Notes under the pieces: model-generated | The model's database searches: none | The model's input: the letters and a program-made list of their open reading frames with translations, nothing else | Told to the model about the DNA's origin: nothing | Made by a program: the position numbers and the translations under genes | Assembly: GCA_910585735.1 (NCBI GenBank) | Contig: CAJUEU010000007.1 | Location: forward strand, 1-63,527 | Length of the DNA: 63,527 nucleotides | Direction of reading: 5' to 3' | DNA from: an uncultured Oscillospiraceae bacterium | GTDB taxonomy: Bacteria; Bacillota; Clostridia; Oscillospirales; Oscillospiraceae | Part shown: positions 49,653-57,503 of the stretch, piece by piece | Layout: each line of letters begins with the position of its first letter | Numbering within the stretch: position 1 is the first letter of the stretch

Positions 49653-50840
49653 ATGTCAAGTAAAGATAGACACGAATTGCGCTACTGGCGCAGAAGAGGA
49701 GCCCGGGAGAGGAAAAGAGCGGCCCGGGCCGCCGAGATCGCAAACATCGAAAAGTCCATGTCCTTCGGAAAGATGCTTCGATGGGGCTGGGCCTGTTGTT
49801 CTGGAACGGCCTGGAAGTCATCGACGCAGTCCTTCAGACTGGGCATCATCTCAAGCACAGCCAGGCAGCACAACGCCGTGATGCAGGGGAAAATCAACAG
49901 CAAGGGCTTTATTTGCTTTGACCGCATGGAGCGGGGAAAACTGCGTCACATAAAATCCGTACACATCACCGAGCGGCAGATCAGGAAGACCTTCAACCAG
50001 GAGATCGCCGTCCCACTGATCCGGCCCCACCTGATCTACGACAACCACGCAAGCCTGAAAGGCCGGGGAACGGACCGGGCGCTGAACCGCTTAAACTGCC
50101 ACCTGGACCGCTACTTCAGGAAACACGGGAACAAGGGCTACATCCTGATTTTTGACTTCACGGACTATTTTGGAAGCGTCCAGCACGATGAAGTCTATCG
50201 TATCTACAACGAGTACATCAGAGACCCACGGGCGATACAACTGGGGACGCAGATCATGGAGCTGAACGGGCCGGTGGGCTTCGGGCTGGGATGTGAGATG
50301 TCACAGACCTGTTGCGTGGCAATCCCGAACCGGCTGGATCACTTTATAAAGCAGGACCTGGGCGTGAAAGGATACGGGCGCTATATGGACGACGGCTATG
50401 TCCTGGAGCCGGACCTGGAGCGGATAAAGGTCATCATGGCCGCCATCATCGAGAAGTGCCACCAGCTGGGCATCCAGATAAACGAGCGGAAGACGAAGAT
50501 CCTGCCGGTCAAGTCATTCACGTGGCTGAAGACCCGCTTCATCCTGACCGACACGGGAAAGATCATTCGCAAAATGTCCAGGAAGTCCATTACCACCCAG
50601 CAGCGGAAGCTGAAGAAATTCAAGGCGTGGGTGGAACTGGGGCATAATCCGAAATACCCGAACAAGCCCTTCACCCTTGAAAAGGCCCGGGCTTCGTACA
50701 TTTCATGGAGAGGACATAAAGAACGTGGGAACTGCCACAAGGTCCTGAAGAGGATGGACCGATACTTCACTAATCTATTTGGTGTACCACCGAAAGAAGG
50801 AATGAAACTATGTATAAAATCATCAAAGACGAGGAAGTGA
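49653..50840 (+). CDS. DGR reverse transcriptase
   Basis: A 395-residue reverse transcriptase. Visible motifs are FDFTDYFGSVQ (first catalytic Asp), GFGLGCEMSQ (the LGxxxSQ form typical of DGR RTs), GRYMDDGYVL (YMDD catalytic pair) and KTKILPV followed by FTWLKTRFIL. It copies TR RNA with errors at adenines and writes the cDNA into VR1/VR2. ATG 49653 is chosen; the frame is open back to 49542. The N-terminus is strongly basic. It overlaps the next phage gene by 31 bases. Confidence 0.93.
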   Translation: MSSKDRHELRYWRRRGARERKRAARAAEIANIEKSMSFGKMLRWGWACCSGTAWKSSTQSFRLGIISSTARQHNAVMQGKINSKGFICFDRMERGKLRHIKSVHITERQIRKTFNQEIAVPLIRPHLIYDNHASLKGRGTDRALNRLNCHLDRYFRKHGNKGYILIFDFTDYFGSVQHDEVYRIYNEYIRDPRAIQLGTQIMELNGPVGFGLGCEMSQTCCVAIPNRLDHFIKQDLGVKGYGRYMDDGYVLEPDLERIKVIMAAIIEKCHQLGIQINERKTKILPVKSFTWLKTRFILTDTGKIIRKMSRKSITTQQRKLKKFKAWVELGHNPKYPNKPFTLEKARASYISWRGHKERGNCHKVLKRMDRYFTNLFGVPPKEGMKLCIKSSKTRK

Positions 50841-51100
50841 TCGCCACCCAGGCGACGCTTCAGTGGGTGAAGAGGCAAGAAAACGGCGTTTTCGTCCGCT
50901 CCGCCCAGCCCGAAGCGCAGGGCGTCCTGGTGAACGACACCATCTACATCATCCGGGGCCGGGCCAAGGTGAAAGGCTACGAGGTGGTGGACGTGGTGGA
51001 AGTCCAGGACGACACCACCGGCCCCGGCGACGACCGCATGGACGGCATGGAGGCCCAGCTGGCCGACATCGTCGCAGCGGTGGAAAGGGGGCTTGCGTAA
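50810..51100 (+). CDS. Small phage protein after the RT
   Basis: A 96-residue protein of no recognised family: a beta-rich N-terminal part (SAQPEAQGVLVNDTIYIIRG) and an acidic helical C-terminus. The start, after AAAGAAGGAATG, lies inside the RT gene's end, so DGR and lysis genes share one transcript. The stop overlaps the next ATG (TAATG). Confidence 0.6.
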   Translation: MYKIIKDEEVIATQATLQWVKRQENGVFVRSAQPEAQGVLVNDTIYIIRGRAKVKGYEVVDVVEVQDDTTGPGDDRMDGMEAQLADIVAAVERGLA

Positions 51101-51540
51101 TGGATAAGACCATCATCAAGGCCATGGAAAGCGTTGTCCGCCTGGGCGTCATCCTGATGGCCAAAGCCGTCGAAAATGAGCAGCTGACGCCCACGCAGAT
51201 CATCGCCTGCGACGGCCTGGTGAAGCCCTGGGTGCCTGGCCAGTTCAAACGTGGCGATATTCGCACAGATGGCGGCCAGACCTGGAAATGTGTACAGGAC
51301 CATGACAGCACGCAAAATCCGGCATGGACACCGGCGGCCACCAGGGCGCTGTGGGTCCCGTTCCACACAAAGGATCCGGCGCAGGCCAGGCCGTACATCC
51401 AGCCCACGATGGCGGAAGACGCATACTACACGGGCGAGTGTGCGCTGTGGACCGACGGGAAGGTCAAGAGGGCGAACCGTGACGCCGTTGTCCATGATCC
51501 CGACACGCTCCCGGAAGCCTGGGACGACATGGAGGTATAA
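51100..51540 (+). CDS. Carbohydrate-binding (CBM5/12-like) phage protein
   Basis: A 146-residue protein with two aromatic motifs of the chitin-binding CBM5/12 type: GGQTWKCVQDHDSTQNPAWTP (about 61-81) and YTGECALWTDGKV (about 108-120). It probably helps the virion or the lysin to bind host cell-wall glycans. It follows the preceding gene with overlapping stop and start. Confidence 0.7.
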   Translation: MDKTIIKAMESVVRLGVILMAKAVENEQLTPTQIIACDGLVKPWVPGQFKRGDIRTDGGQTWKCVQDHDSTQNPAWTPAATRALWVPFHTKDPAQARPYIQPTMAEDAYYTGECALWTDGKVKRANRDAVVHDPDTLPEAWDDMEV

Positions 51541-51543
51541 GAA

Positions 51544-51819
51544 ATGTATATCGACATGGAGGCAGTCATCACGCTGGGGAAGTTCCTGGGAGCCCTGGGA
51601 ACCATCGGCGGCGGCGTGCTGGCGGTTTACAAATTCGTGACCGCAAGCAAAAAGCAGGCCGAGGAAATCCGGGGGATCAAAAAAGAGCAGACGCTGGTGT
51701 GCTTCGGGGTGCTGGCCTGCCTGAAAGGCTTAAAAGAGCAAGGATGCGACGGCCCGGTCACCGAGGCACTGGACAAGCTGGAAAAGCACCTGAACAAGGC
51801 CGCCCACGACGACCAGTAA
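51544..51819 (+). CDS. Small single-helix membrane protein of the lysis cassette
   Basis: A 91-residue protein with one transmembrane helix (about 8-30, LGKFLGALGTIGGGVLAVYKF) and a charged cytoplasmic tail. Position just before the endolysin suggests a holin or holin partner; it also resembles small proteins often misnamed in Clostridial prophages. Confidence 0.55.
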   Translation: MYIDMEAVITLGKFLGALGTIGGGVLAVYKFVTASKKQAEEIRGIKKEQTLVCFGVLACLKGLKEQGCDGPVTEALDKLEKHLNKAAHDDQ

Positions 51820-51833
51820 AGGGGGAAAAGTCA

Positions 51834-52841
51834 ATGAACAAAAAGCCGGTATCATATCTTCAGACGGATAAGCGGTGGAAGAATGAGCCCTACCGAGTGA
51901 AGGGGGAAAACTCCACCATCGGAAGCTCCGGCTGCGGCCCCACGGCTGCGGCCATGCTGATCGAGACCATCACCGGGAAAACCTACACCCCGGTGGACGC
52001 TTGCAAATGGTCTATTGACCACGGCTACAAGGCGCTGAAGCAGGGGACATATTACGCATACTTCCGCCCGCAGTTTGAGGCCTTCGGGATCGACTGCGAC
52101 ATGATGAACTGGAAGAAGAGCTACGGGAACCCGGACCATCAGAACCACGCCAAGATGCTGGAAATGCTGAAGGCTGGCTACTACATCATCGCCCTGATGG
52201 GTCCGGGGCTGTGGACGTCCGGCGGCCACTTCGTTGTGGTATGGTGGGAGAATGGGAAAATCTGCATCAATGACCCGGCCAGCACAAAGCCCGCCCGCCT
52301 GAACGGAGACCCCAGGACCTTCTTCTCACAGGTTAATTATTACTGGTGGATCGACGCCAGGAAGTTCAACGCCGAGGCTGACCGGCCGATCATGTCGGAG
52401 GTGGAAACCGAGAAGCCGGCCATCCACATCGTCACCAAGGGGCAGACCCTGGGCTACATCGCAAAGAAGAGCGGGACCACGGTGGCAGAGCTGGCCGAGA
52501 TCAACGGCATCAAGAACCCCAACCTGATCTATGTGGACCAGGTCATCATGCTGGAGAAAACCGCCCGGGCCGCCGCCGAGAAGCTGGCCACCATGGGCAT
52601 CATCGCTGCCATGACATACTGGACCAGGCAGGCCGAGGTCATCGAGTATCTGGACATTCTGCTGATCCAGGCCGCCAAGGTGGCAAAAAGGACCGGCCGC
52701 AAGGCCGCAAGCGCAAAGGCCGGAGTGGCCGCCCTGGTGGCCGCCGGCGTCATCAACACCCCGGACTACTGGCTGGGGCTGGTAGAAAAGAACACCCCGA
52801 ACATGGCCGACCTGCTGCGTGCTTTGGGCGGCGCCGTATAA
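51834..52841 (+). CDS. Endolysin: C39-like peptidase with LysM
   Basis: A 335-residue protein. Residues about 5-175 form a C39-like papain-fold peptidase with the catalytic Cys in SSGCGPTAAAMLIE and His in GGHFVVVWW, and NDPAS as third residue site. A LysM domain follows (about 198-242, VTKGQTLGYIAKKSGT), then an unrecognised helical C-terminus. It cuts peptide links in the host wall at lysis. No signal peptide, so it needs a holin. GGGGGAAAAGTC precedes the ATG. Confidence 0.85.
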   Translation: MNKKPVSYLQTDKRWKNEPYRVKGENSTIGSSGCGPTAAAMLIETITGKTYTPVDACKWSIDHGYKALKQGTYYAYFRPQFEAFGIDCDMMNWKKSYGNPDHQNHAKMLEMLKAGYYIIALMGPGLWTSGGHFVVVWWENGKICINDPASTKPARLNGDPRTFFSQVNYYWWIDARKFNAEADRPIMSEVETEKPAIHIVTKGQTLGYIAKKSGTTVAELAEINGIKNPNLIYVDQVIMLEKTARAAAEKLATMGIIAAMTYWTRQAEVIEYLDILLIQAAKVAKRTGRKAASAKAGVAALVAAGVINTPDYWLGLVEKNTPNMADLLRALGGAV

Positions 52842-52859
52842 CGAAAGGAGAATTTCATC

Positions 52860-53186
52860 ATGGAAAACATCATTCAGTACATCCCGACCGTCATTTCCTA
52901 CATCCTGGTGGCGGTGGCCATCCTGGTGGCCGCCACCAACATCATCACCCAGGTGTTGAAGGGCATCCTGCCCAAAACACTGCCCACCAATATCCTGGCC
53001 TTTGTGGTGGCCATGGTGGTGACGCTGGCGGCCTTCTTTGCGGTCCTCCAGATCATCGGCCTGGCGTTTCGGTGGTATCTGCTGGCCGGTGCCATCGTGC
53101 TGGGCTTCGCCGTAGCGTATGCGGCCATGTATAGCTTCGATAAGCTGAAGCAGATCCTGGAATCTATCGCAAAAAACCAGGTATAA
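52860..53186 (+). CDS. Holin-like membrane protein
   Basis: A 108-residue protein with three transmembrane helices (about 10-30, 42-65, 70-92) and a short charged C-terminus. It follows the endolysin by 18 bases with GAAAGGAGAATTTCATC upstream and is the last phage gene. It most likely makes the membrane holes that let the endolysin out. Confidence 0.75.
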   Translation: MENIIQYIPTVISYILVAVAILVAATNIITQVLKGILPKTLPTNILAFVVAMVVTLAAFFAVLQIIGLAFRWYLLAGAIVLGFAVAYAAMYSFDKLKQILESIAKNQV

Positions 53187-53197
53187 AGAAGAGAAAT

Positions 53198-53238
53198 AGG
53201 AGGGGCCACGCCGTCACGGCGTGGTCCCTCCTATTTTT
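53198..53238 (+). terminator. Terminator at the prophage right end
   Basis: A 16-bp stem (53198-53213 with 53217-53232, one mismatch) around TCA, followed by ATTTTT. It ends the late operon; the phage boundary probably lies within the next 70 bases. Confidence 0.85.
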
Positions 53239-53300
53239 GCGACCAGTACAAAAACCGGCGCCAAAAAGTACAGCGTGACAGTGTTTGTATAGGTCGAATT

Positions 53301-53646
53301 TGGTGGAGGCGGGGGGAGTCGAACCCCCGTCCGAAAACGCTTCCTCGGGAACCTCTCCGGGCGCAGACAGTCATTTACATTCCCTCACTCAGGCGTGGGC
53401 TGACACACTCAAGAGATCAGTAGCTTCATTGTGCATGGTAAGCTCAAAGCTTTGCCTACTCACGTTCGCCGCGAAACGACGCCCCATCCCAAGCCGCGGC
53501 CCTCTCGGGTGGAACGGTCACGGCTTAAGCCGCGACGAGCTCAACGTTATTGTTGGCGTTTAATTGTTTTTGCCCATTTTAAGGATGTTAGGCGCATCCG
53601 CCCGCTATTCCCGCCTCTACGTCCCCGTCGAAACCAGTACGCCCCC
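53301..53646 (-). ncRNA. ssrA: tmRNA (transfer-messenger RNA)
   Basis: On the minus strand the RNA starts GGGGGCGTACTGG near 53646 and ends with TTCGACTCCCCCCG...CCTCCACCA at 53301, forming the tRNA-like Ala end with encoded CCA. The tag frame reads ANNNVELVAA followed by TAA, starting at GCC. It rescues stalled ribosomes together with SmpB, encoded 580 bases upstream. Its 3' end faces the prophage, a common phage integration spot. Open frames crossing this stretch are spurious. Confidence 0.93.
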
Positions 53647-53669
53647 TCGTCGTCGGGTCAAAGTCAAGG

Positions 53670-54194
53670 TCAGGATTTCTCCGGCTCGGGATACTCTATC
53701 CCGAAGGTCTCCACAGTGACCTTCACCATTTTCTGCTCCTTCTTGGGCCGGTCATTCCGCACATCACGGTCGGAATAGACGATGGCGTCAGCCACCTCCT
53801 GCCCTTGGACCAGCTTGCCAAAGGCGGCATACTGCCCGTCCAGATGAGGAGCGGGAGCTACCATGACGAAGAACTGGCTGCCCGCCGAGTTGGGGACCAT
53901 GGTCCGGGCCATGGAGAGCACACCGGGTGTATGCTTCAGCTCATTTTTGAACCCGTTGCCGGAAAACTCTCCCTTAATGGTGTAACCGGGCCCACCCATG
54001 CCGGTGCCCTGGGGGTCGCCCCCCTGGATCATGAAGCCGGGGATCACCCGGTGAAAGATGGTTCCGTCATAGAAGCCCTTTTTCACCAGAGAGATAAAAT
54101 TGTTCACTGTGTTGGGGGCGATTTCAGGATAAAGCTCAGCCTTCATCACACCTCCGTTTTCCATTTCAATGGTCACGATAGGATTCTGCGCCAT
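53670..54194 (-). CDS. Peptidyl-prolyl cis-trans isomerase (cyclophilin)
   Basis: A 174-residue cytoplasmic cyclophilin with HRVIPGFMIQGGDPQGTGMG (about 48-67), SAGSQFFVMVAP and LDGQYAAFGKL. It speeds proline isomerisation in protein folding. ATG 54194 lies 6 bases after GGGAAGTG. It lies between smpB and ssrA on the same strand. Confidence 0.92.
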   Translation of the reverse strand: MAQNPIVTIEMENGGVMKAELYPEIAPNTVNNFISLVKKGFYDGTIFHRVIPGFMIQGGDPQGTGMGGPGYTIKGEFSGNGFKNELKHTPGVLSMARTMVPNSAGSQFFVMVAPAPHLDGQYAAFGKLVQGQEVADAIVYSDRDVRNDRPKKEQKMVKVTVETFGIEYPEPEKS

Positions 54195-54224
54195 TTGAAA
54201 CACTTCCCTTCCTTTAAGTAATAA

Positions 54225-54692
54225 TTAATACCGGCCCCGGTCCTTCATAGCCCGGTCTATATCCCGTTTGGCGTCCCGCTCGGCGGCGGAAGCCCGTTTG
54301 TCATAGAGCTTTTTTCCCTTGCAGAGCCCCAGCTCCACCTTCACCCGGGAATCCTTGAAATATAGGCTCAGAGGCACCAGAGTGAGGCCGTCCTTTTGGG
54401 TGGCCATATGAAGCTTCCAGATCTCCCGGCGGTGGACCAACAGCTTCCGGGTCCGGCGGGGGTCCTTATTGAAGATATTGCCCTTTTCGTAGGGGCTGAT
54501 GTGAGCCCCGTAAAGCCACAGCTCCCCGTCCTTCACCTGGCAAAAGCTGTCCTTCAGGTTGACGCCCCCCTGGCGGATGGACTTGACCTCGGTGCCCGCC
54601 AGAACGATCCCGGCCTCATACCGTTCCTCCACAAAGTAGTCATGGAACGCCTTGGAATTTTTGGCAATTGCCTTGATCTCTTTCTTGTCCAC
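54225..54692 (-). CDS. smpB: SsrA-binding protein SmpB
   Basis: A 155-residue SmpB, the protein partner of tmRNA. Motifs: ERYEAGIVLAGTEVKSIRQG (about 23-42), GAHISPYEKGN and KDGLTLVPLSLYFK. GTG start at 54692 follows GGAAGGAGGTG. The C-terminal basic tail RDIDRAMKDRGRY is complete. Confidence 0.94.
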   Translation of the reverse strand: MDKKEIKAIAKNSKAFHDYFVEERYEAGIVLAGTEVKSIRQGGVNLKDSFCQVKDGELWLYGAHISPYEKGNIFNKDPRRTRKLLVHRREIWKLHMATQKDGLTLVPLSLYFKDSRVKVELGLCKGKKLYDKRASAAERDAKRDIDRAMKDRGRY

Positions 54693-54757
54693 GGGGCACC
54701 TCCTTCCATCAGGGTACTCCTTATTATAGCATAAATTGGAAAAAAGTAAACCGCCAA

Positions 54758-55015
54758 TTATGTAGGATGCCGCCGTACCCGGCCCCGCCGCAAGAACTGC
54801 CGGGGTATGGGGCGGACGGCCCGCCACTCTACCAACAAAAGAGCGCCGTCCGCCGCGTGATACACCCTCACGCTCTCCACCAGGCCCGGGCAGAACTCCC
54901 GGACCAGGGCCAAAGTCTGCTCCCGGGTAAGTCCGGCTGCCGTCCATCCCCGCATATTCAGTTCCTCCTCGGTCACATGAAACGCCTCGATCCTGCTCCC
55001 AGACCGGCTCTCCAT
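54758..55015 (-). CDS. Conserved hypothetical protein
   Basis: An 85-residue protein of unknown function. The start chosen (55015) follows GGGAAG; an in-frame ATG lies 24 bases upstream. The N-terminal half (FHVTEEELNMRGWTAAGLTR) looks helical and slightly like adaptor proteins such as MecA, but I would not assign it. It precedes smpB by 65 bases on the same strand. Confidence 0.5.
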   Translation of the reverse strand: MESRSGSRIEAFHVTEEELNMRGWTAAGLTREQTLALVREFCPGLVESVRVYHAADGALLLVEWRAVRPIPRQFLRRGRVRRHPT

Positions 55016-55116
55016 ACGCAACTTCCCCTTTCCCCTCAAATGATCCCCTCTATCATAGCACAGTAGAGCTTTCCAGAAAAGCGGAAATGAATGGAGCCTG
55101 GGAGCTTCAACTCATT

Positions 55117-55150
55117 TTGACCTCTGATTTGCACCTTGAAAAATGAATAG
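55117..55150 (+). promoter_or_regulatory. Candidate promoter of the 55.2-kb small RNA
   Basis: TTGACC (55117-55122), 17-18 bases, then the weak -10-like AAAATG/GAATAG. Transcription from it would start about where the closed RNA structure begins (55152). Confidence 0.4.
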
Positions 55151-55151
55151 C

Positions 55152-55292
55152 GCACCACCGGGAGGCATACAGGTATTTGCTTGCGGGATGGACAAGCCTT
55201 GATCCATCAAGCGGGCGGACGAAGCGGGCACAGCCCAGACCTGATAATACGCGGTCTGAAACAGCAGGGCGCAGGAAGTGGCCCGGTGGTGC
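55152..55292 (+). ncRNA. Candidate structured small RNA (6S-like?)
   Basis: In the 412-base gap between the 85-residue gene and the SLH fragment, GCACCACCGGG (55152-55162) and CCCGGTGGTGC (55282-55292) form a perfect 11-bp closing stem around 119 bases. Inside are further stems: GATGGA/TCCATC and CAGACC/GGTCTG. A short T-run follows. The long closed shape with internal bubbles resembles 6S RNA, but no signature proves it. Confidence 0.4.
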
Positions 55293-55343
55293 AGCGTTTT
55301 ATGATCCTATCAAAATACTGCCGCAAAGAATTCAAACTTTTTC

Positions 55344-55372
55344 TTGACTTATGAGAAGGTTAGGGGTATGTT
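55344..55372 (+). promoter_or_regulatory. Promoter of the SLH gene fragment
   Basis: TTGACT (55344-55349), a 17-base spacer and TATGTT (55367-55372), about 55 bases before the ATG. Confidence 0.6.
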
Positions 55373-55427
55373 GTAGATAGGAACAAAAACCCTGTATTAC
55401 TTACCGCTCTAAGAAAGGAAGATGTGT

Positions 55428-55817
55428 ATGATGAAGAAAACCGTATCCCTGCTGCTGGTTTTGACCCTGGCTCTGGGACTCACCGTGCCTTCCTTCGCTG
55501 CCGGCCAAACCTACGATGACGTTCCCGAATCCTATTGGGGGTACAAGGACATCGAGGCCGTGTCCGAAGCTGGGTACATGAATGGAATTGGCGGTGGGCA
55601 GTTCGCCCCGGAGATGAAGGTCTCTGTCGCTCAGTTCCTGACCCTGCTGGGAAGGCTCGTTTTTCCCGAAGTTAAGGTTGGGGAAAACGATTCACTGATA
55701 TGGACAAGACCACAAAATAATGCGGAGTTGCTGACAATAAACCAAAAGCTGGAAGGCAAGCCCCTTCCAGCTTTTGGTATCTTAGAACCTATCCCCTTCC
55801 AAATAATTTGCCGATAA
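55428..55817 (+). pseudogene. Truncated SLH-domain surface protein
   Basis: The 129-residue frame begins with a clear signal peptide (TVSLLLVLTLALGLTVPSFAA) and most of one SLH repeat (DVPESYWGYKDIEAVSEAGY and later VSVAQFLTLLGR). It then changes abruptly at about residue 88 to unrelated sequence that runs into a terminator hairpin. SLH proteins are usually several hundred residues long with three repeats. It is probably the stump of a surface protein cut by insertion of the MerR-ABC cassette. Confidence 0.7.
55742..55777 (+). terminator. Terminator hairpin
   Basis: A perfect 15-bp stem (55742-55756 with 55763-55777) and 6-base loop inside the 3' end of the truncated SLH frame. Confidence 0.75.
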
Positions 55818-55840
55818 TACATGAAAATACAAAAAAGGTC

Positions 55841-55871
55841 TTGCTCATGACGTAACGTAATGAAGTATACT
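55841..55871 (+). promoter_or_regulatory. MerR-type promoter of the regulator-ABC operon
   Basis: TTGCTC (55841-55846), a 19-base spacer and TATACT (55866-55871). The long spacer is the mark of promoters activated by MerR-family twisting, and GACGTAACGT lies within it. Confidence 0.7.
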
Positions 55872-55893
55872 ACCCGCAGGAGGTGTTTTGAAC

Positions 55894-56694
55894 GTGGAAA
55901 GATACCGAGCGATTCCACAGGGATATATGACCGCAGGTGCAGTTGCAAAGAAAATGGGAGTAACGGTCAGAACCTTACAGCATTATGACAAGGAAGGCCT
56001 GCTCTCACCGTCAGCTATGAGTGAAGGTGGCCGCAGGCTATATACCGATAAAGACATTATCAAGCTCCACCAAATACTATCCCTGAAGCATCTGGGTTTT
56101 TCCCTGGATGACATCAGAGACAGATTGATTCCGCTGGATACTCCGGCAGGTGTGGCGCAGGTTTTGTCTGAGCAGGCGGCTATTGTCCGGGAGAAAATTG
56201 CAAGTCTGACAGAATCACTCTCAAGAATTGAGGCGCTGAAAACCGAAGTGCTGGAAATGCAATCGGTAGATTTCAAAAAGTATGCGGACATCATCGTTAA
56301 TCTGGAAATGAAAAACAGCTTCTACTGGCTTATTAAGCATTTTGACAGCGAAACGTTGGATCATATCCGCAACCGATTCGATAAAGAGAGCGGCATCGTG
56401 TTTATGCAGCGGTTCTTGCGTCTGCAAGACGAGGCGATTCAACTGCAAGCAGATGGCATCCCGGCAGAGAGCCAACGAGGACAGCAATTTGCAAAAGATT
56501 ACTGGGCCTTGATTATAGAATTCACCGGAGGGGATACCGATATGCTCCCTAAACTCATACAGATGGGACAAAATGATGAATTCGGTCAGGAGTGGACGCA
56601 GAAGCAGGCCAAAGCAAACGCCTTTATTGAACCAGCATTAGGTGCTTACTTTTCAAACGAGGGGATAGATCCATTTCAGGAGGCGATACCATGA
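55894..56694 (+). CDS. MerR-family regulator with TipAS-like domain
   Basis: A 266-residue regulator. Residues about 8-78 are the MerR DNA-binding domain (TAGAVAKKMGVTVRTLQHYD), then a dimer coiled coil (about 85-125). The rest resembles the TipAS ligand-binding domain. It probably senses a drug or peptide and drives its own operon. GTG 55894 follows GGAGGTG; the upstream TTG is too close to the site. It overlaps the ABC ATPase gene (ATGA). Confidence 0.8.
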   Translation: MERYRAIPQGYMTAGAVAKKMGVTVRTLQHYDKEGLLSPSAMSEGGRRLYTDKDIIKLHQILSLKHLGFSLDDIRDRLIPLDTPAGVAQVLSEQAAIVREKIASLTESLSRIEALKTEVLEMQSVDFKKYADIIVNLEMKNSFYWLIKHFDSETLDHIRNRFDKESGIVFMQRFLRLQDEAIQLQADGIPAESQRGQQFAKDYWALIIEFTGGDTDMLPKLIQMGQNDEFGQEWTQKQAKANAFIEPALGAYFSNEGIDPFQEAIP

Positions 56695-57500
56695 CAAATG
56701 CGTTAGAAGTGAAGGGATTGCGTAAAAGCTACGGCGAAAAAGTGGTGTTAAAAGGAATTGACCTGTATGTACGCCGGGGAGATATTTTTGCGCTGTTAGG
56801 CGTAAACGGCGCTGGGAAAACGACGACCCTTGAGTGTATTGAGGGACTCCGAAAGTATGACGGCGGAACAATATCCGTAAACGGCAGAATCGGGATTCAG
56901 TTGCAGTCGGCGGCATTGCCCGCACACATCAAGGGAGGGGAAGCTGTGCGGCTTTTCGCAAAGTGGAACCGAAAACCCGCAGACACCTCTATGCTGGCGG
57001 CGCTGGGCGTAGACAGCATTGCGAATAAGCAATACCAGGCAATGTCCACTGGACAGAAGCGGCGGCTTCATCTGGCACTGGCGCTTATTTGCGACCCGGA
57101 TATTGTGTTCCTTGATGAACCCACCGCCGGACTTGATATTGAGGGCCGAATTTCTCTCCACGAATATATTCGCAATTTGAAAGCGCAGGGAAAAACGATT
57201 ATTTTAGCCAGCCATGACATGGCCGAAGTAGAGAGCCTATGTGACAGCATCGCGATTCTGAGGGATGGGGAGATCGCTTTTGCTGGAACAGTTATCGCAT
57301 TGACCGAGAAAATCGGAAAGCACTATAACATCCAAATTCGGACGGGCCAAGGCTTAGAGACTTATGAATCGGATGATATTAGAGCCAGCCTGATAACAAT
57401 ACTCAAAAGTTATGAGGAAAAGGACACCGTCATTCAAGACATTCGGGTTGACCGGGGGTCACTGGAACAGCATTTTCTGAAAATTGCGAAGGGAGAATAG
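56691..57500 (+). CDS. ABC transporter ATP-binding protein
   Basis: A 269-residue ABC-2-type ATPase with Walker A (GVNGAGKTTT), the Q-loop (IQLQSAAL), the signature MSTGQKRRLHLALAL (TGQ in place of SGG), Walker B (DIVFLDEPTAGLD) and H-loop (ILASHDMAE). It powers the permease encoded next, probably exporting a drug or lipid. It overlaps the merR gene. Confidence 0.9.
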   Translation: MTNALEVKGLRKSYGEKVVLKGIDLYVRRGDIFALLGVNGAGKTTTLECIEGLRKYDGGTISVNGRIGIQLQSAALPAHIKGGEAVRLFAKWNRKPADTSMLAALGVDSIANKQYQAMSTGQKRRLHLALALICDPDIVFLDEPTAGLDIEGRISLHEYIRNLKAQGKTIILASHDMAEVESLCDSIAILRDGEIAFAGTVIALTEKIGKHYNIQIRTGQGLETYESDDIRASLITILKSYEEKDTVIQDIRVDRGSLEQHFLKIAKGE

Positions 57501-57503
57501 GCA

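Larger units (their letters stand above)
20569..53240. mobile_element. Siphovirus-type prophage carrying a DGR
   Basis: From a leftward large serine integrase to a rightward holin and terminator, the genes follow the standard order: integration, immunity, early/replication, packaging, head, tail, diversification, lysis. Head and tail genes all look intact. No exact attL/attR core was found; the left end lies at or left of the integrase stop and the right end between the lysis terminator (53232) and ssrA (53301). Confidence 0.9.

Noticed and set aside
49653..50840. Retron or group II intron reading of the reverse transcriptase
   Set aside because: No msr/msd or intron RNA features; TR, VRs and avd explain it as a DGR.
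53285..53778. Open frames over the tmRNA gene
   Set aside because: They overlap ssrA and lack ribosome-binding sites; the sequence is explained by tmRNA.
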